DNA from: Calliopum simillimum | Taxonomy: Eukaryota > Arthropoda > Insecta > Diptera > Lauxaniidae | DNA: 64,000 nt | NCBI GenBank assembly: GCA_951812925.1 | Contig: OX638368.1 | Span: forward strand, 120,737,309-120,801,308 | Direction: 5' to 3' | Shown: positions 19,623 through 30,343 of the stretch, piece by piece | Layout: every line of letters starts with the position of its first letter | Numbering within the stretch: position 1 is the first letter of the stretch | Translations under genes and position numbers: made by a program | The notes under the pieces: generated by a model | Database searches by the model: none | Seen by the model: only the letters and a program-made list of their open reading frames with translations | What the model was told of the DNA's origin: nothing

Positions 19623-20111
19623 TTGTTGTGGTTTCTAAATTGCACTGTACTACATTAAAAAACATTAAAAAACCCCAAGAGTCTAGCAGTAATGTTGGCA
19701 ACCGTACACTATGTAATTATTGTATATAAAATAGAAGTACTTTTATCTCATTAATTGTAATATGTGCTATGTTGCCTGTACTATAATGTTTAAAATTACT
19801 ATAATTTCACCGTCATACTAAAATTCCACCATCATTTTATGTTCGCCAACCTCTTGGGTGGTATACGAATACGGACAGCATTTTTTCTATACACAAGTTA
19901 AGTTATATCACCGGATTTCTAATAAAATCTAAGCTGGGGTGCACTAAAAACATGACATGACGCAATAAAAATAATTTCATATTTGTGTTTAGGATATCCA
20001 AATCTCATGGGTATTCTAAAATCTTAAATTTTGTGTTACAGTGCTTTTAATCAACTAGTATTTGGTTTATTAGCCGCAATGACCGAATAGATTAAACTCA
20101 TTTAATTACCA
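19623..20111. repeat. Conserved receptor upstream spacer
   Basis: It continues the block seen upstream of each receptor (CCCCAAGAGTC..GCAGTAATGTTGGCAACCG near 19,672), then the GTGCTTTTAATCAAC hairpin block at about 20,040. No gene is seen. Confidence 0.55.
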
Positions 20112-20291
20112 AATTAAATAAATGAGCGGGCTTTAGGTCAGTTTTTAATTATTTATTATTTTCCGATATTTTGAACTCCGTCGGAGTTTATTTTCAAGGA
20201 CTAAAATTAAGAAAAAAATACACATTTCATAAAACAATTTGCATATTTATTTAATTTGAAATTAAAGGGGTCATAAAATATACAACAATAA
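20112..20291. mobile_element. Short retroposon-like insertion, 14-bp duplication
   Basis: A 180-bp insert interrupts the conserved spacer block and is flanked by TCATTTAATTACCA on both sides (20,098-20,111; 20,292-20,305). A 14-bp duplication and the tail ...ATACAACAATA suggest target-primed reverse transcription of a 5'-truncated non-LTR element or SINE. It contains the near-palindrome ACTCCGTCGGAGT. No coding sequence. Confidence 0.6.
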
Positions 20292-20305
20292 TCATTTAAT
20301 TACCA

Positions 20306-22165
20306 CTATCAGAATTGTATGTAATTATGAGTCAGTGGTAATTATGCGACCTAATTGAATTTATTGTATCCAAAAACATGTGATTGATTTACATTGCAAA
20401 ACATGTGTAATACTCATAATATTTAATTTAAATACATTGAAAAGTTTTTTGTACATATCATCGTGTGATTGTAAATTTTAGAAGAGCAAACCTTTGCTCA
20501 AATTTGAGATAAGATAGTTTACAATGAATATTTGTTTCAGGAGGCAGTCTGAACACGAATTTACGTTACAAAACGCTTGAGACAAAAGTTATTATGATGC
20601 CAAAAGGTCGAAAATAAATTTTGAAAAATGTTAGGTATGGTCGTCTCCGAGCCCTTTCATACGTTTTAGGCCCATTTTTATAACACAAATTTATTGCTCG
20701 AGTCGTTAGGGAATTGTTGAAGAAAACTTAAGCAAATTATCAGAAACATCTCTGACCTCACTCATGTAATGGGCTAAATAAATCATAGACTGAACTTGTA
20801 TAGAGTTGTAATTTAGTCAAACGATTAGGCACTCTTTAAATCAGAATAACAGTCGCCCACTCCTGCACGCATAACTGAGAATTGCATAGGTTCATGTATA
20901 TGCACTCAGTACTTTTGCATGTGCACTACCTTTGCTCTAAGGGTAGATTAAACTTAAGTTAAAACTACGCTTAGCGTAGCTTTCGTAATATTACATGCAA
21001 GCGAAATAGAGTGAACATAGGCTGACTTTGCCATACGTTTTAATTTTCGGTACCTATATTTCAATATATTTTGCAAATTTCTTTGCAATACCGTTTTACA
21101 TGTAACTAGTGTTTTTTTAAGCAGTGGGCTTTTCATAATACCTTTGTTGCAATATGCAATTATCAAAAGCATTCTTTTCAAATTGGTATGCTGAGCATAG
21201 AACATCATTAGTGTGATTTTAATATTTCTTTTTTTTCGTAAAGTCGTGATCTCAATATATTTCCTAAGAAAGTGAAACCATTCAATTATTAAAGGCCATA
21301 AAAGTTTCAAAAGATTTACATAAGTTCCAGGGATTTTTGGATTTCTAAGGTAAAGTAACATAAATAAAAAAACAGAGAAAAATTAGAAAAGGAGTCCGAC
21401 CCATTGTATTTTGTTACTTAGGAAAAATTATTGCGAAGGCGTACAATTGTCCAGCGGAGCCCCACTGTTGCGAAAGTTTGGCTGTAAGAACATTTGGCAG
21501 GTGGCCTGGAGATGCGCAGCTTTCAAAGTTTACACTTCTTAAACAAGCACCATTTCATCAAGAAACTTTCAAGAAGCCCTACTAATTTACCACGTGGAAA
21601 TTGTATCACCATAACCAAACTACAACACGATCATCTTAGTTTTCATATAGATGCTTACTTCAAACATCACCCTGAAGCTCCAGGTTTCAAAGAATTTTGA
21701 TATACAAAGCGTACTGGAAACCTTTTTATGCTGTAATTTATGTGCTTCGCAGACTCATAAATCATTGCAAAATAAACTGAGTAATTTCTGCAGTTTCACA
21801 GAATAACACCTACTGTCTCCCACCAGAAAGATAAAGTAGTTTCCCTTGCGCCTGATTTGTAAAGATTTTATGTTCTAGTTTGCTTTAAGTTGCCTTAAGG
21901 CAGTTTATTAATTTTGATCCTTGTTTGGGGTTGTTTATTTTTTTCTTTGCACTTTCACTATTATGTCATTGTGCACGATTTTTTTATGGATGATAATTAA
22001 AAGGCATTGTTAGTGTAGGGCACGAGTACCCCCCATATCCCGACGAGCATAGACCTGGAATCACTAGCGTGCACACACTTGCTCTGCATCAACTTATTGC
22101 CACCTATCTTATGGAAACATTAGATAGATTTTTTCCCTATCCATCTCTTATAGAAATCGATTCAT
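20306..22165. other. Unassigned spacer
   Basis: Bases to about 20,470 finish the conserved spacer block. Beyond that, no family was recognised. Open frames of 135 codons (20,954-21,361, minus) and 68 codons (21,494-21,700, plus) are present; both lack recognisable domains, and the first is rich in Lys and Leu as expected from AT-rich chance frames. The region 21,430-22,110 has less extreme base composition than its surroundings and could be an unknown repeat or a decayed gene. Confidence 0.35.
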
Positions 22166-22730
22166 TGTGGTTCTGCATTTTTTTTTTTTTTTTGCATCTC
22201 AATTATTTATCATTACACTCAGGGGTTTCGGACTCATTTTTCTAAGCAAATTTACTGCTCCAATCAATAGTAAAAGGCCGAAAAAAAATCAGCAGCAGCA
22301 AATCAGGGGTGTCCTATCTCAAATAAGCTTTGATCTTCGCATTCAAAAAAATTGTATTGCTCCAATCGATAAGGAATGGCCGAAAAAAAATTTTGGAAAT
22401 CGTCAGATGTGTTCCCGCCTCCCCTTTGGAGTTTTAGGGCCAATTTCAAAAAAATTTTATTTTTCTAATCGATAGAAAAAGGCCGAACAAAAATTTTATA
22501 AACTATCAGGTGTGATCCCGACCCCTCTCAGGAGTTTAAGTTTCAAGGTTCGATATGGAAAGGTCGATGGAAAAATTTCGAAATTATCACTGGTCACCCG
22601 ACCCATCTTAGGAATTTAATTGCTACAATCGATAGGAAAATCCTACGAAAGCTCGGATATACCCCTGATAGTTTCCAAAATTTTTCTTCGACCTTTCTCT
22701 ATCGATTAGAGCCATAAAATTATCTTAAAA
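22166..22730. repeat. Degenerate tandem repeat, about 100-bp period
   Basis: Diverged units each carry CAATCGATAGGAAAAGGCCG-like wording followed by ACTATCAGGTGTGATCCCGAC and AGGAGTTTTAGGG. Starts fall near 22,256, 22,366, 22,468, 22,553 and 22,629. A single related unit lies at about 4,025-4,110. Confidence 0.6.
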
Positions 22731-23502
22731 AAATATGACCAAAACTACTAAGAAGGATTGTGGACGTAAAAAAAAAAAGATTTTGGGACGCGAATACCAT
22801 CTATACCCTGAAAAAGAATTTTTCAACGCTTAAATTTTTGTAAGATTCATTTCGTAATGAAAAAAAAGTTGTGACCAAAAAACATGTTTTTTTTTAGCCA
22901 AAATGGGCCTTCAGTAGAATCAAAAGTGCTCCATTGGTTTTTCTCGGAACGAAAAAAAAAAAAAAAAAAATGAGAAAATTGAAAAAAAAAACACTTTAAA
23001 ATTTTTATTATGAAATATTATATTTATTGACAAAATTTCTTTTTGACATTGTTAAATATTGTCTAAAAAATATGAAAACATTTTTTTTTTTTTATTTTTA
23101 GTTTCTGTAGAAGGCGTCATCCAAAAGTTACTTTTTAAACGGTAGGAAATGTTGTAGACCTCCTGTAACAGATTTTTTAAATATTGAAAATGGATTTTAT
23201 TCTTGAGACTCAAAACTATACAATAAGCCTCTAAAATTCATACTTTTTTATATTTTGAAGTTTTTGCATGAATATTTATGAAAAATATGAAAAAAAATGG
23301 CATTTTTTGAGGGTAAGTCACCCCCGTAAAAAAAGGGGTATTTTTTAAAACTTTCAGAGGCTTATTGTTTAATATTTTTTATGAGTAATCGAATGCTCTT
23401 TGGTTTTTGAAAATTGGTCGAGTAGATTCGGAGGAAAATGTCCTACCAGTTTGAAAAAGGTAGTTTCGAGAAAAACGCATTCAAAGTTTTTTTACTATAT
23501 AG
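22731..23502. other. AT-rich repeat-like spacer
   Basis: A-runs and T-runs with motifs shared loosely with the adjacent inverted-repeat element (GAGGCTTATTGTTTAATA region). No gene, terminal repeat or RNA was identified. Confidence 0.35.
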
Positions 23503-24022
23503 GAAGTACTCCATGCCAAGTGTACCAGTTGACAATTTTTTTTTCTCCGATTTCGCTCAATTTTGGCAATATGGTAGATCCGGTGTGCAAGAACAAAAAT
23601 CCGGGAGGATTTGGTCCTAGTACCATTTGTCGTTAAAATACAGGGTGTTGAAATTGGCGTTTTTAGTCATTTTCAAAAATTTATAGCTTGCACTAAAGTT
23701 TGTAAATTGATAAATCTAAGTTACTGGTCCAATTCAATTTAAAATGTTCTTTTTATAAAAAAATATTTCTTGGTGAAATAAAAATACTTAAAAATGCTTT
23801 TGAACTTTTTCAAAAAAAAACCCCTCCATCGATTTTTTTAAAAGTACTTTAAATTAAAGCATAATTTATAAGCTTTAAAATTATGTGTAACTCAAGATGG
23901 GATTCGGTCGCTAGATGAGAGTTTTTGGCTTTTGAACGCCCGCGGAAGACAAAAATCTTTTTTTACTCAAAGTGTACTAGGCATAAAATGCTTGAGCTGG
24001 TACACTTGGCATGGAGTGCTTC
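23503..24022. mobile_element. Long inverted-repeat element (family L1R), copy 2
   Basis: The ends are GAAGTACTCCATGCCAAGTG and its inverse. The interior matches the element at 17,360-18,366 (GATCCGGTGTGCAAGAACA; TACAGGGTGTTGAA) but is about half its length, with most of the right arm deleted. No exact target duplication is visible. Confidence 0.75.
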
Positions 24023-24344
24023 ATATACTCATGGGCATGCGCTGTTACAAATATAGCTGTAATTTTTTTTTCTATTCCGAATTTATTAATGTAATTTTAG
24101 GAGGTAACTTTTAAAAGTACATATATAGAATGGAAATATGTAAAAATCTCAGAATCGATTTTTTGAAAATTACAAAGGCGAATGTCTCCTTAAGAGTCCT
24201 TCTAACTTTTGAGTCGGTTTCAGGATTTTTTGAGGTCATAATTTTTTTTTTTTCTATAAGTTAGGTATGTGCATTATTCTTGATTATCGAAAATGCCAGT
24301 GTCAAAAGTCTGGAATATTAATAAACTATACTGATACAATTTAC

Positions 24345-26384
24345 TTATTTCTTAAAAAATATGCTCACAAATAATTCTAATGCAAAAACGATTACAGAAA
24401 CAAAAAATCCAATCCCAAGCATTGCCCATCCAAAACTGAAATACGATAAGTCCAGTGGATTGAATAACTGCTCATGATCTATGAAAAAATGCAGAATTCC
24501 TGCTTCAATACCATCCCGGGTGAGGTCATTAAATGCTTTCTCCATTAAACCCGCCTCGAATGCCTTTAAAAGCAGGTTCTCCATTACTTCTTGATATGGT
24601 GAAGTGAATGGCAGCATGAAACCAATAACCATGCTACAGAAATCTACTTTCAGTAAACGTACACGTGGGGTACGCAGGAAATATTGTTGAGGAGCATAAA
24701 AATCATGTACCCACTGTGCTATTATTCTTATATAGGAATTGTTAAGTTGACGCTGATGTTGCAGCATAGTATTATGATCGACCATGATCATTTTAGCGTG
24801 TAATTGTGGATCATCAGGAAAAAATGGTGAAAAATGTTCAACCATTTCAATGGAATATGGTGAAGCGATGACATCAGCGTAGCTATTTAATTGTGGTTCA
24901 TAAATCGGGGTTGTTAGAAAACTGGTCAAGAGTGTTATATACGAATTTGCCACAAGAAAACCGAATAAAATTTGCAGTAAATACATCAATATTAATTGTT
25001 TTTTGTGATGTTTTGGTTGTACAGCGTTTTGAGAATACATAATTAGTGCTAAGGCTTGTAGTAAGGAATATATAAATGCATAAGACTCATGTTGAAAGTG
25101 ACGCAATAGAGATTTGTCCGTAATGTAGGCTGGATTTGTGTGGGAAACATGACTTTCCTCTTGCCGGTTGATACCAATGGTCTCATGTTCATCGCTGGCA
25201 GAAAGACATTTTTCATTTTTTTCCGTATTATCTGTAGTTTTCATATTTTTAATTGATTTTCTTTCTAAAACTGCCTTACATTTTTCATCTTTTCTTCCAA
25301 GAGATCTTGATTTTTTTGGAAACATCTGAGCAATTTCTAAACTTAAGTAATTTTTAGCAATGGTGTTAGTTATCATTTCAGTTCTGGCATTTTTTGCACT
25401 TTGTTCAGATTTAGTGTCTTTTTGCATTTTTTGTCGTAAATTATCTCCCATGTAATACAAGAAGGCCACAATGAATAAATAAAGGGCTAAAGTTATCCAC
25501 AAAGTTTTATGAAATGGCGCCAACAGATAATGCGATGTATTTATTGGTTTGGCATGCGGAACTAGCAGATAGAATTTAACCAATTGAAAAGTATAAGTAC
25601 TCAGGCAATCTACATTGAGCATAGCATAAGGATGCGCTGTTATATCAATGTGACCTTTTTTAAAAGCTTTGGTCATTTCCTCATAGTTGATGCTTGCATT
25701 ATAGTGATTAATAAAATACAAAAATATTTTCATAAATTGTCCTGTATGCACCAAGTGTCCCTTACGATTAATATACTGAAATACTGAAGGTGGATGCATA
25801 CCTAAAGGTGTACGTATGGGTTGTCCCAAAAAATCGGTAGGCAGCACTAAACGAAAATAATCCTGCGTATTGTGCACCATAATGGCATGGACTTTGGGAA
25901 AGGGCCGATAACTGGCAAAATGCAGTTGTTTGTTCGCTTCGAAAGCAAAAAGTGCCATGACACGCGTATAACCTTGCGACCAACACCAATTGAAAAGCCA
26001 TTGCAGTTGCTGAAGTTCCAATATGGGCTGCTGCACAATGAGAAGCAATTTTGTTTCATGCATGCGATTGAGCAGTTGATTGAGTAGCTTCAGTGGTTCC
26101 ATGTCTTCTGTTGAGTTCTTGAGATGAACTACTGTCATCAGCTGTTTCTTAAATGCGTATATTAGTCGGTAGCTTATGTTGCCAGTTATCATGAGCTGTG
26201 GTAGCTGTGTTGTCATTAAATTATGTGATTTATCGAGGTTTAAGAAAATATTTGTTTCAATATCTGGTAACATATTGAGTTCATGAATTTTTTCTTGCAC
26301 CGCCGTTGAGTTAATTGCATTGGTTTTGTAGATTTGCATCAGAATTAATATGAACCAAATTGTAACTAAATATTTTGTATACAT
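24345..26384 (-). CDS. Divergent ionotropic receptor, IR-4 (679 aa)
   Basis: Full-length subfamily B gene. It has a signal peptide 1-23, S1 about 185-287, M1 292-315, a cytoplasmic loop to about 433, pore segment 434-452, M3 464-491, S2 about 497-642, and M4 648-674. After residue 232 (HYNASI) it lacks 13 residues that all paralogues have between the two S1 parts (EEVMLPPPYPAAI), an in-frame 39-bp loss near 25,687. The S1 segment MLNVDCLSTYTFQ also differs strongly from the NEEWLITFTFQ of its relatives. The second half of S2 (VDFCSMVIGFML) is identical to dead IR-1. If the leader is spliced as predicted, an upstream in-frame ATG adds eight residues. It may be functional with altered ligand binding, or be a young pseudogene. 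Confidence 0.85.
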   Translation of the reverse strand: MYTKYLVTIWFILILMQIYKTNAINSTAVQEKIHELNMLPDIETNIFLNLDKSHNLMTTQLPQLMITGNISYRLIYAFKKQLMTVVHLKNSTEDMEPLKLLNQLLNRMHETKLLLIVQQPILELQQLQWLFNWCWSQGYTRVMALFAFEANKQLHFASYRPFPKVHAIMVHNTQDYFRLVLPTDFLGQPIRTPLGMHPPSVFQYINRKGHLVHTGQFMKIFLYFINHYNASINYEEMTKAFKKGHIDITAHPYAMLNVDCLSTYTFQLVKFYLLVPHAKPINTSHYLLAPFHKTLWITLALYLFIVAFLYYMGDNLRQKMQKDTKSEQSAKNARTEMITNTIAKNYLSLEIAQMFPKKSRSLGRKDEKCKAVLERKSIKNMKTTDNTEKNEKCLSASDEHETIGINRQEESHVSHTNPAYITDKSLLRHFQHESYAFIYSLLQALALIMYSQNAVQPKHHKKQLILMYLLQILFGFLVANSYITLLTSFLTTPIYEPQLNSYADVIASPYSIEMVEHFSPFFPDDPQLHAKMIMVDHNTMLQHQRQLNNSYIRIIAQWVHDFYAPQQYFLRTPRVRLLKVDFCSMVIGFMLPFTSPYQEVMENLLLKAFEAGLMEKAFNDLTRDGIEAGILHFFIDHEQLFNPLDLSYFSFGWAMLGIGFFVSVIVFALELFVSIFFKK

Positions 26385-26524
26385 TTTTAGTGCTATTTTG
26401 GTAAAGAAGAATTCAACTGTGGTTTAATGGAGTTTTTTGGATTTATATTGTTATGTTTTACCTTTGACTTTTTGCATCCAAGTGAATCCTTTTATGATTT
26501 AACGCACATTGGAGTATAAGCTGT
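26385..26524 (-). promoter_or_regulatory. IR-4 leader; uORF stop lost
   Basis: Donor GT at 26,460-26,461 and acceptor AG at 26,393-26,394 (TACCAAAATAG/CACT) give a 69-bp intron. The upstream ATG at 26,475-26,477 is followed by CAA and not TAA. After splicing it reads in frame into the main ATG (MQKVKALK then MYTK). The Inr-like hexamer is changed to ACAGCT (26,519-26,524). Confidence 0.55.
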
Positions 26525-26884
26525 TGATTAAACATTTGTTGTGATTTCTAAATTTCACTACTACATTAAAAAATATATAAAAACCCCAAGAGTCTTGCAG
26601 TAATGTTGGCAACCGTACAATAATTATATAAAGTAGAAGTACTTTTATCTTATTGATTGTAATATGTGCTATGGTGCTTGTACTACAATGTTCAAAATTA
26701 CTATAATTTTATCGTCATACTAAAATTTTACCCTACCTCTTGAGTAGTATACGAATACGGACACAAGTTAAGTTATATCACCGGATTACTAATAACATCA
26801 TATCTGTGTAAAAGATATCCAAATTTCTTGGGATTCTAAAAACTTAAATATTGCTGTAAAGTGCTGTTAATCAACTAATATGAG
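26525..26884. repeat. Conserved receptor upstream spacer
   Basis: It holds the block GTCTTGCAGTAATGTTGGCA (about 26,592) and the first bases of the hairpin block (AATCAACTAATAT, 26,868-26,880), which is cut off there by the BEL/Pao insertion. Confidence 0.5.
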
Positions 26885-27109
26885 TGATATGGCACCATAT
26901 ATGGGCGATTTAGCACCCTAGGTGGATTTTAAGTTTTGTTGCCAGAATTGTTGCATTTTTTCGTATAAGATGTACATTTTTCATGCGACCACATACGGCA
27001 CATTTCGCATTGGATCCAATCATCTGGTTTAGTGGTTTGTGCATAGTCTTCTCCACATTTAACGCAGATTCGTTGGAATGAAATTTAGTGATAGGCCGAG
27101 CTATGATAC

Positions 27110-28031
27110 GTTTTTAAGTTTTTATATCGACGACACGAACTCGGTTATCGGACCCAGTGTGTAGTTTGATCACACGGCCTTAGCGCCATTCCGTTGGACA
27201 AAGATTTTCGTTACGTACCACGACCATAGTGTTCTCACTGATGTTCTCCTGAAGATTTTTCAATTTTAAACGTTTTTGTAGTTCAAGCAAATACTCGTTT
27301 TTCCATCGTGTACAGAAAATTGGGTACAATGCCTTCAGTTTTTGCCACCGATTTAAGTATGAGATCTCAGTATTTGATTTTCGGGTTCAGCTGTAGATGG
27401 AAAGGTGCCGCCCACCAAGAAATGCCCGGGAGTAAGTGGACTAAGATCAGATGGATTGACCAATTGGGTACTTAAAGGACGTGAATTTAAACATGCCTCA
27501 ATACGCGATAGCAGTGTTGCAAATTTCTCGAAGGTGAACTTAGTGTCAGCTGCGACCTTTTTTAAATGAGTTTTGAAGCTCTTAACCCCGGCTTCCCATA
27601 GACCTCCCATGTGTGGTGCACATGGTGGCATAAAATGCCATGATATATTTTAAAACCCATATTTTGCTAAGCGTTTGTCTTGAGATTGAGCTAAAAATTC
27701 ATTAAAATCTTTCCTGAGTGACTTTTCTGCGCCTACAAAATTGGTTCCATTGTCGGAGTATAGTTTTAAGGGTTGCTAGAAAAGCGAAACTCGATAGATC
27801 ACTTGAAGGTTCCAAGTTAATGGCTTTACAAGAGAAACAAACGAAAATACAGACATAGCCCTTTGTAATAAGGCACGCTCTACCTGTGAAATTTTCAATT
27901 TCAAAAGGACCAGCGAAATCCATACCAGTATAAGTGAAAGGTCTTCGAGTAGAAGTACTTTCAGGAAGTAAGGCAGCCTTTACTTGGGTTTGATATTGTA
28001 TTTCTTGTGATAGATGACGCAAATTGCGCAA
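27110..28031 (-). pseudogene. BEL/Pao integrase, frameshifted
   Basis: The segment at 27,702-28,031 has the integrase core start (TYTGMDFAGPF, first catalytic Asp). The DNGTNF motif with the second Asp lies in another frame near 27,750. The block at 27,353-27,631 has CAPHMGGLWEAGVKSFK with the third acidic residue (Glu), then SRPL and SPLTPGHFL. Further down, VVVRNENLCPTEWR (about 27,190-27,230) is the C-terminal DNA-binding part, followed by stops. At least two frameshifts make it non-functional. Confidence 0.8.
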
Positions 28032-28433
28032 TTATTAATGCAAGTTTTGATCAAATTTTTAGCTTTAATAATCCAAAACTCCTGTCTTATTAGTCGAAGA
28101 TCTAACTGATTTCCCCCATGAATCGATATTTTATGTATGAATTCCACTAGTAACTTTGCTAAGCGACTTCATTATAAGTAAGGACATTTGCAGCAGCTAG
28201 CCTGCCGTTGATTCTAATGATTTCGTCTTTATAAAGGAAGGTATTCAGATTTAAAATACATAGCGCTTTTTTGATCGATTGGTACTTTGTTCATTAACGA
28301 ATGATATTCCTTAGGGAAACTTTGTGCTTGAGTTAGCTTAATTAAACGAATTTTCACAAACTCAATTTCATCTGACATCACTTTTTCGGAATTGCAACTG
28401 AGTCGCAGCGATCTAAATTTTGGATTTTTATGT
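28032..28433 (-). other. BEL/Pao RNase H-integrase linker, decayed
   Basis: The region lies between the RNase H and integrase pieces and contains only short frames. A retained piece reads SFPKEYHSLMNKVPIDQKSA on the minus strand (about 28,250-28,320), resembling the variable linker in BEL polyproteins. Confidence 0.5.
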
Positions 28434-29019
28434 CTAAAAAATCGAAAAATGTATGATATTAATATAATATAATATATCTTCACTAAATGACGAGCTAGCA
28501 AAATTTACTTTTACTGATTTAATTTCGATTGAAGTCTCTAAATCTGCCCTAGATTGACTTATTGGCCATAATGATTTTTTAGTCGAGAGCCAGGTTGATC
28601 CACGCCTCCATAAATTACTAGAACCAAGCTCTTTAGAGGATAGCCCCCGGGTTGCTAGATCGGCAGGATTTTGCTGAGATTCTACATGTGCCCAGTTTTC
28701 ACACCCAACTTTGAGATTAATTTTTGAGACCCTATTGGCAACAAATGTAGACCAGGTACACGGTGGCTTGCTTAACAAAGCCAATACTATAGTGGGGTCA
28801 GTCCAAAAACAGCTATTGTAAGATTTAAGATCAAACTGAGGAATTATGGACTCAAATAAATTTGAAAGTAATTCAACACCACATAACTCTAATCTTGGTA
28901 AAGAAATTGTCTTCACTGGGTCAACTTTTGACTTAGCTACAAGTAAATGTGAATAGATTGAGCCATCAGCATTTTCAATGCGAATATATATGGCTGCTGC
29001 GTATGCCTTTTCGGCGGCG
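28434..29019 (-). pseudogene. BEL/Pao RNase H region, downstream half
   Basis: It starts inside the RNase H signature right after the Transib insertion: [12 protein letters not shown], then [21 protein letters not shown] (start of that stretch), [11 protein letters not shown] and NPADLATRG, all typical of the BEL/Pao RNase H domain. The upstream half lies beyond the transposon at 31,074-31,413, where the codons for FCDA end exactly at the 5-bp duplication. Confidence 0.85.
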
Positions 29020-29434
29020 CACAATGGGAGGGTTGGTATGGAACGGCGGTCATATATAGTAATAATAGAGCTAGGCTATTGAAATTTGGTACAGATGTTT
29101 TTTACATTAAAATAATAAAAATCTGTGAATATGAACAAAATCCGCCGACGGACACGCCTACCTCCCATACAAAGTTGGGGCGTGGTCCGAATTTTTTTTC
29201 AAAATGGGTATCAATTTTCAATAACTTGACCCTGCTAATTTCAAAAATGTTAAAAATTTTGCGCTATCTTTTATAGTTTTCAAGTTATGAGGAATAAACG
29301 AAAATCTACTTTATAAAAACTAGATTTTGTTTGTTTGTGTGTTCGTCCCTTATTAACTCGGAAACTAAGTAACCGATTTTAAAGAAGTTTTTATATTATG
29401 CTAGTACAAAAAAAGGCTAAGCTATATACTAAAA

Positions 29435-29870
29435 ATGTGGGCGGTGCCACGCCTCCCAAAAAATTGACTAATCATATCACCGAAATTCTTTGACGCAGAT
29501 AAATGAGATTTGGTAAATGTGTAAAAATCATCAGGACAAATAATGTTCACCGGACAAATGGGCGGCACCACGCCTTCAAAAAAAAAATTCATCATGTTTC
29601 TGAAAATATTTGACGAAGATAGATATTATTTGGTACATATGAAAAGACCATCAGAACAAATAATCCGCACTAGAAAAATGGGCAGTGCCACGCCTACCAA
29701 AAAATTAAATTACCAATATCTCCGAAAATCTTTAATGCAGATTGATGATGTTTAGCAAATATGTTAAAGATATTATGACAAATAATGTTCACTAAAAAAG
29801 TAGGCGTTGTCACGCCCTTTAAACATTTTATTTATTATTTTCATAAAAACTATCAGAAAAAATAGTCCGC
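29435..29870. repeat. Four 121-bp units inside Transib copy 2
   Basis: Each unit begins with a degenerate palindrome of the form GGCGGTGCCACGCCT, followed by a shared pattern (AAAAAATT..ATATC..GAAAAT..TTTGACG..GATAAATG..ATTTGGTAAATG). The same array occurs at 50,331-50,760 in copy 3, and a reduced one at 7,630-7,920 in copy 1. Confidence 0.75.
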
Positions 29871-30010
29871 ACTAGAAACTTTTTCATTGCAATTCTTTTA
29901 ACTCAAATTGGCGATCAAATCAAAAAAGGAGGACACAATCAAGTCGAAACTAATGTATACAATAATAGAAAAAGGAAAATATTAAGTTATTTCATTGTTT
30001 TAAATTTATT

Positions 30011-30343
30011 TTATTCAGTTTTTTCATTTAATTGCAACAGCTCTTGAGCTTCTGGTGATAACTCTTTATATTTTTTATCACGTTTTACTTGGATTTGGCT
30101 AATAATCGAATCAGAAGAGATCAGCATGTAATGCAAAACGTCTTCGTTGTTTGCTACTCTAAAGCACAATCTGCTGTTGTGTAACCTAGCGCTTTTAAAA
30201 ACTTTGTTTGATGCTTCCTGAGCTTCTTCGGAAAGACTAGCAATTGGTATTTGAAGTGCTTGTATGATTTCGCTTCCGTGAATTAAAACTTTATGCACAG
30301 AAGGTGGCATATTATACCAATTATAATGTTTTTTGTATAGCCT
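30011..30343 (-). pseudogene. Transib (RAG1-like) transposase C-terminal fragment, longest copy
   Basis: It encodes about 110 residues including YNWYNMPPSVHKVLIHG, LSEEAQEASNKVFKSARLH and NNEDVLHYMLISSD, and ends KTE before a stop. The context of SEEAQEASNK matches the segment with the third catalytic acidic residue of RAG1/Transib. The part with the first two aspartates is absent from this copy, so it depends on an enzyme made elsewhere or is a fossil. Confidence 0.78.

Noticed and set aside
20954..21361. 135-codon open frame on the minus strand
   Set aside because: Lys/Leu/Ile-rich composition expected from AT-rich chance frames, no motif, no paralogue in the window and no leader like that of the receptors.
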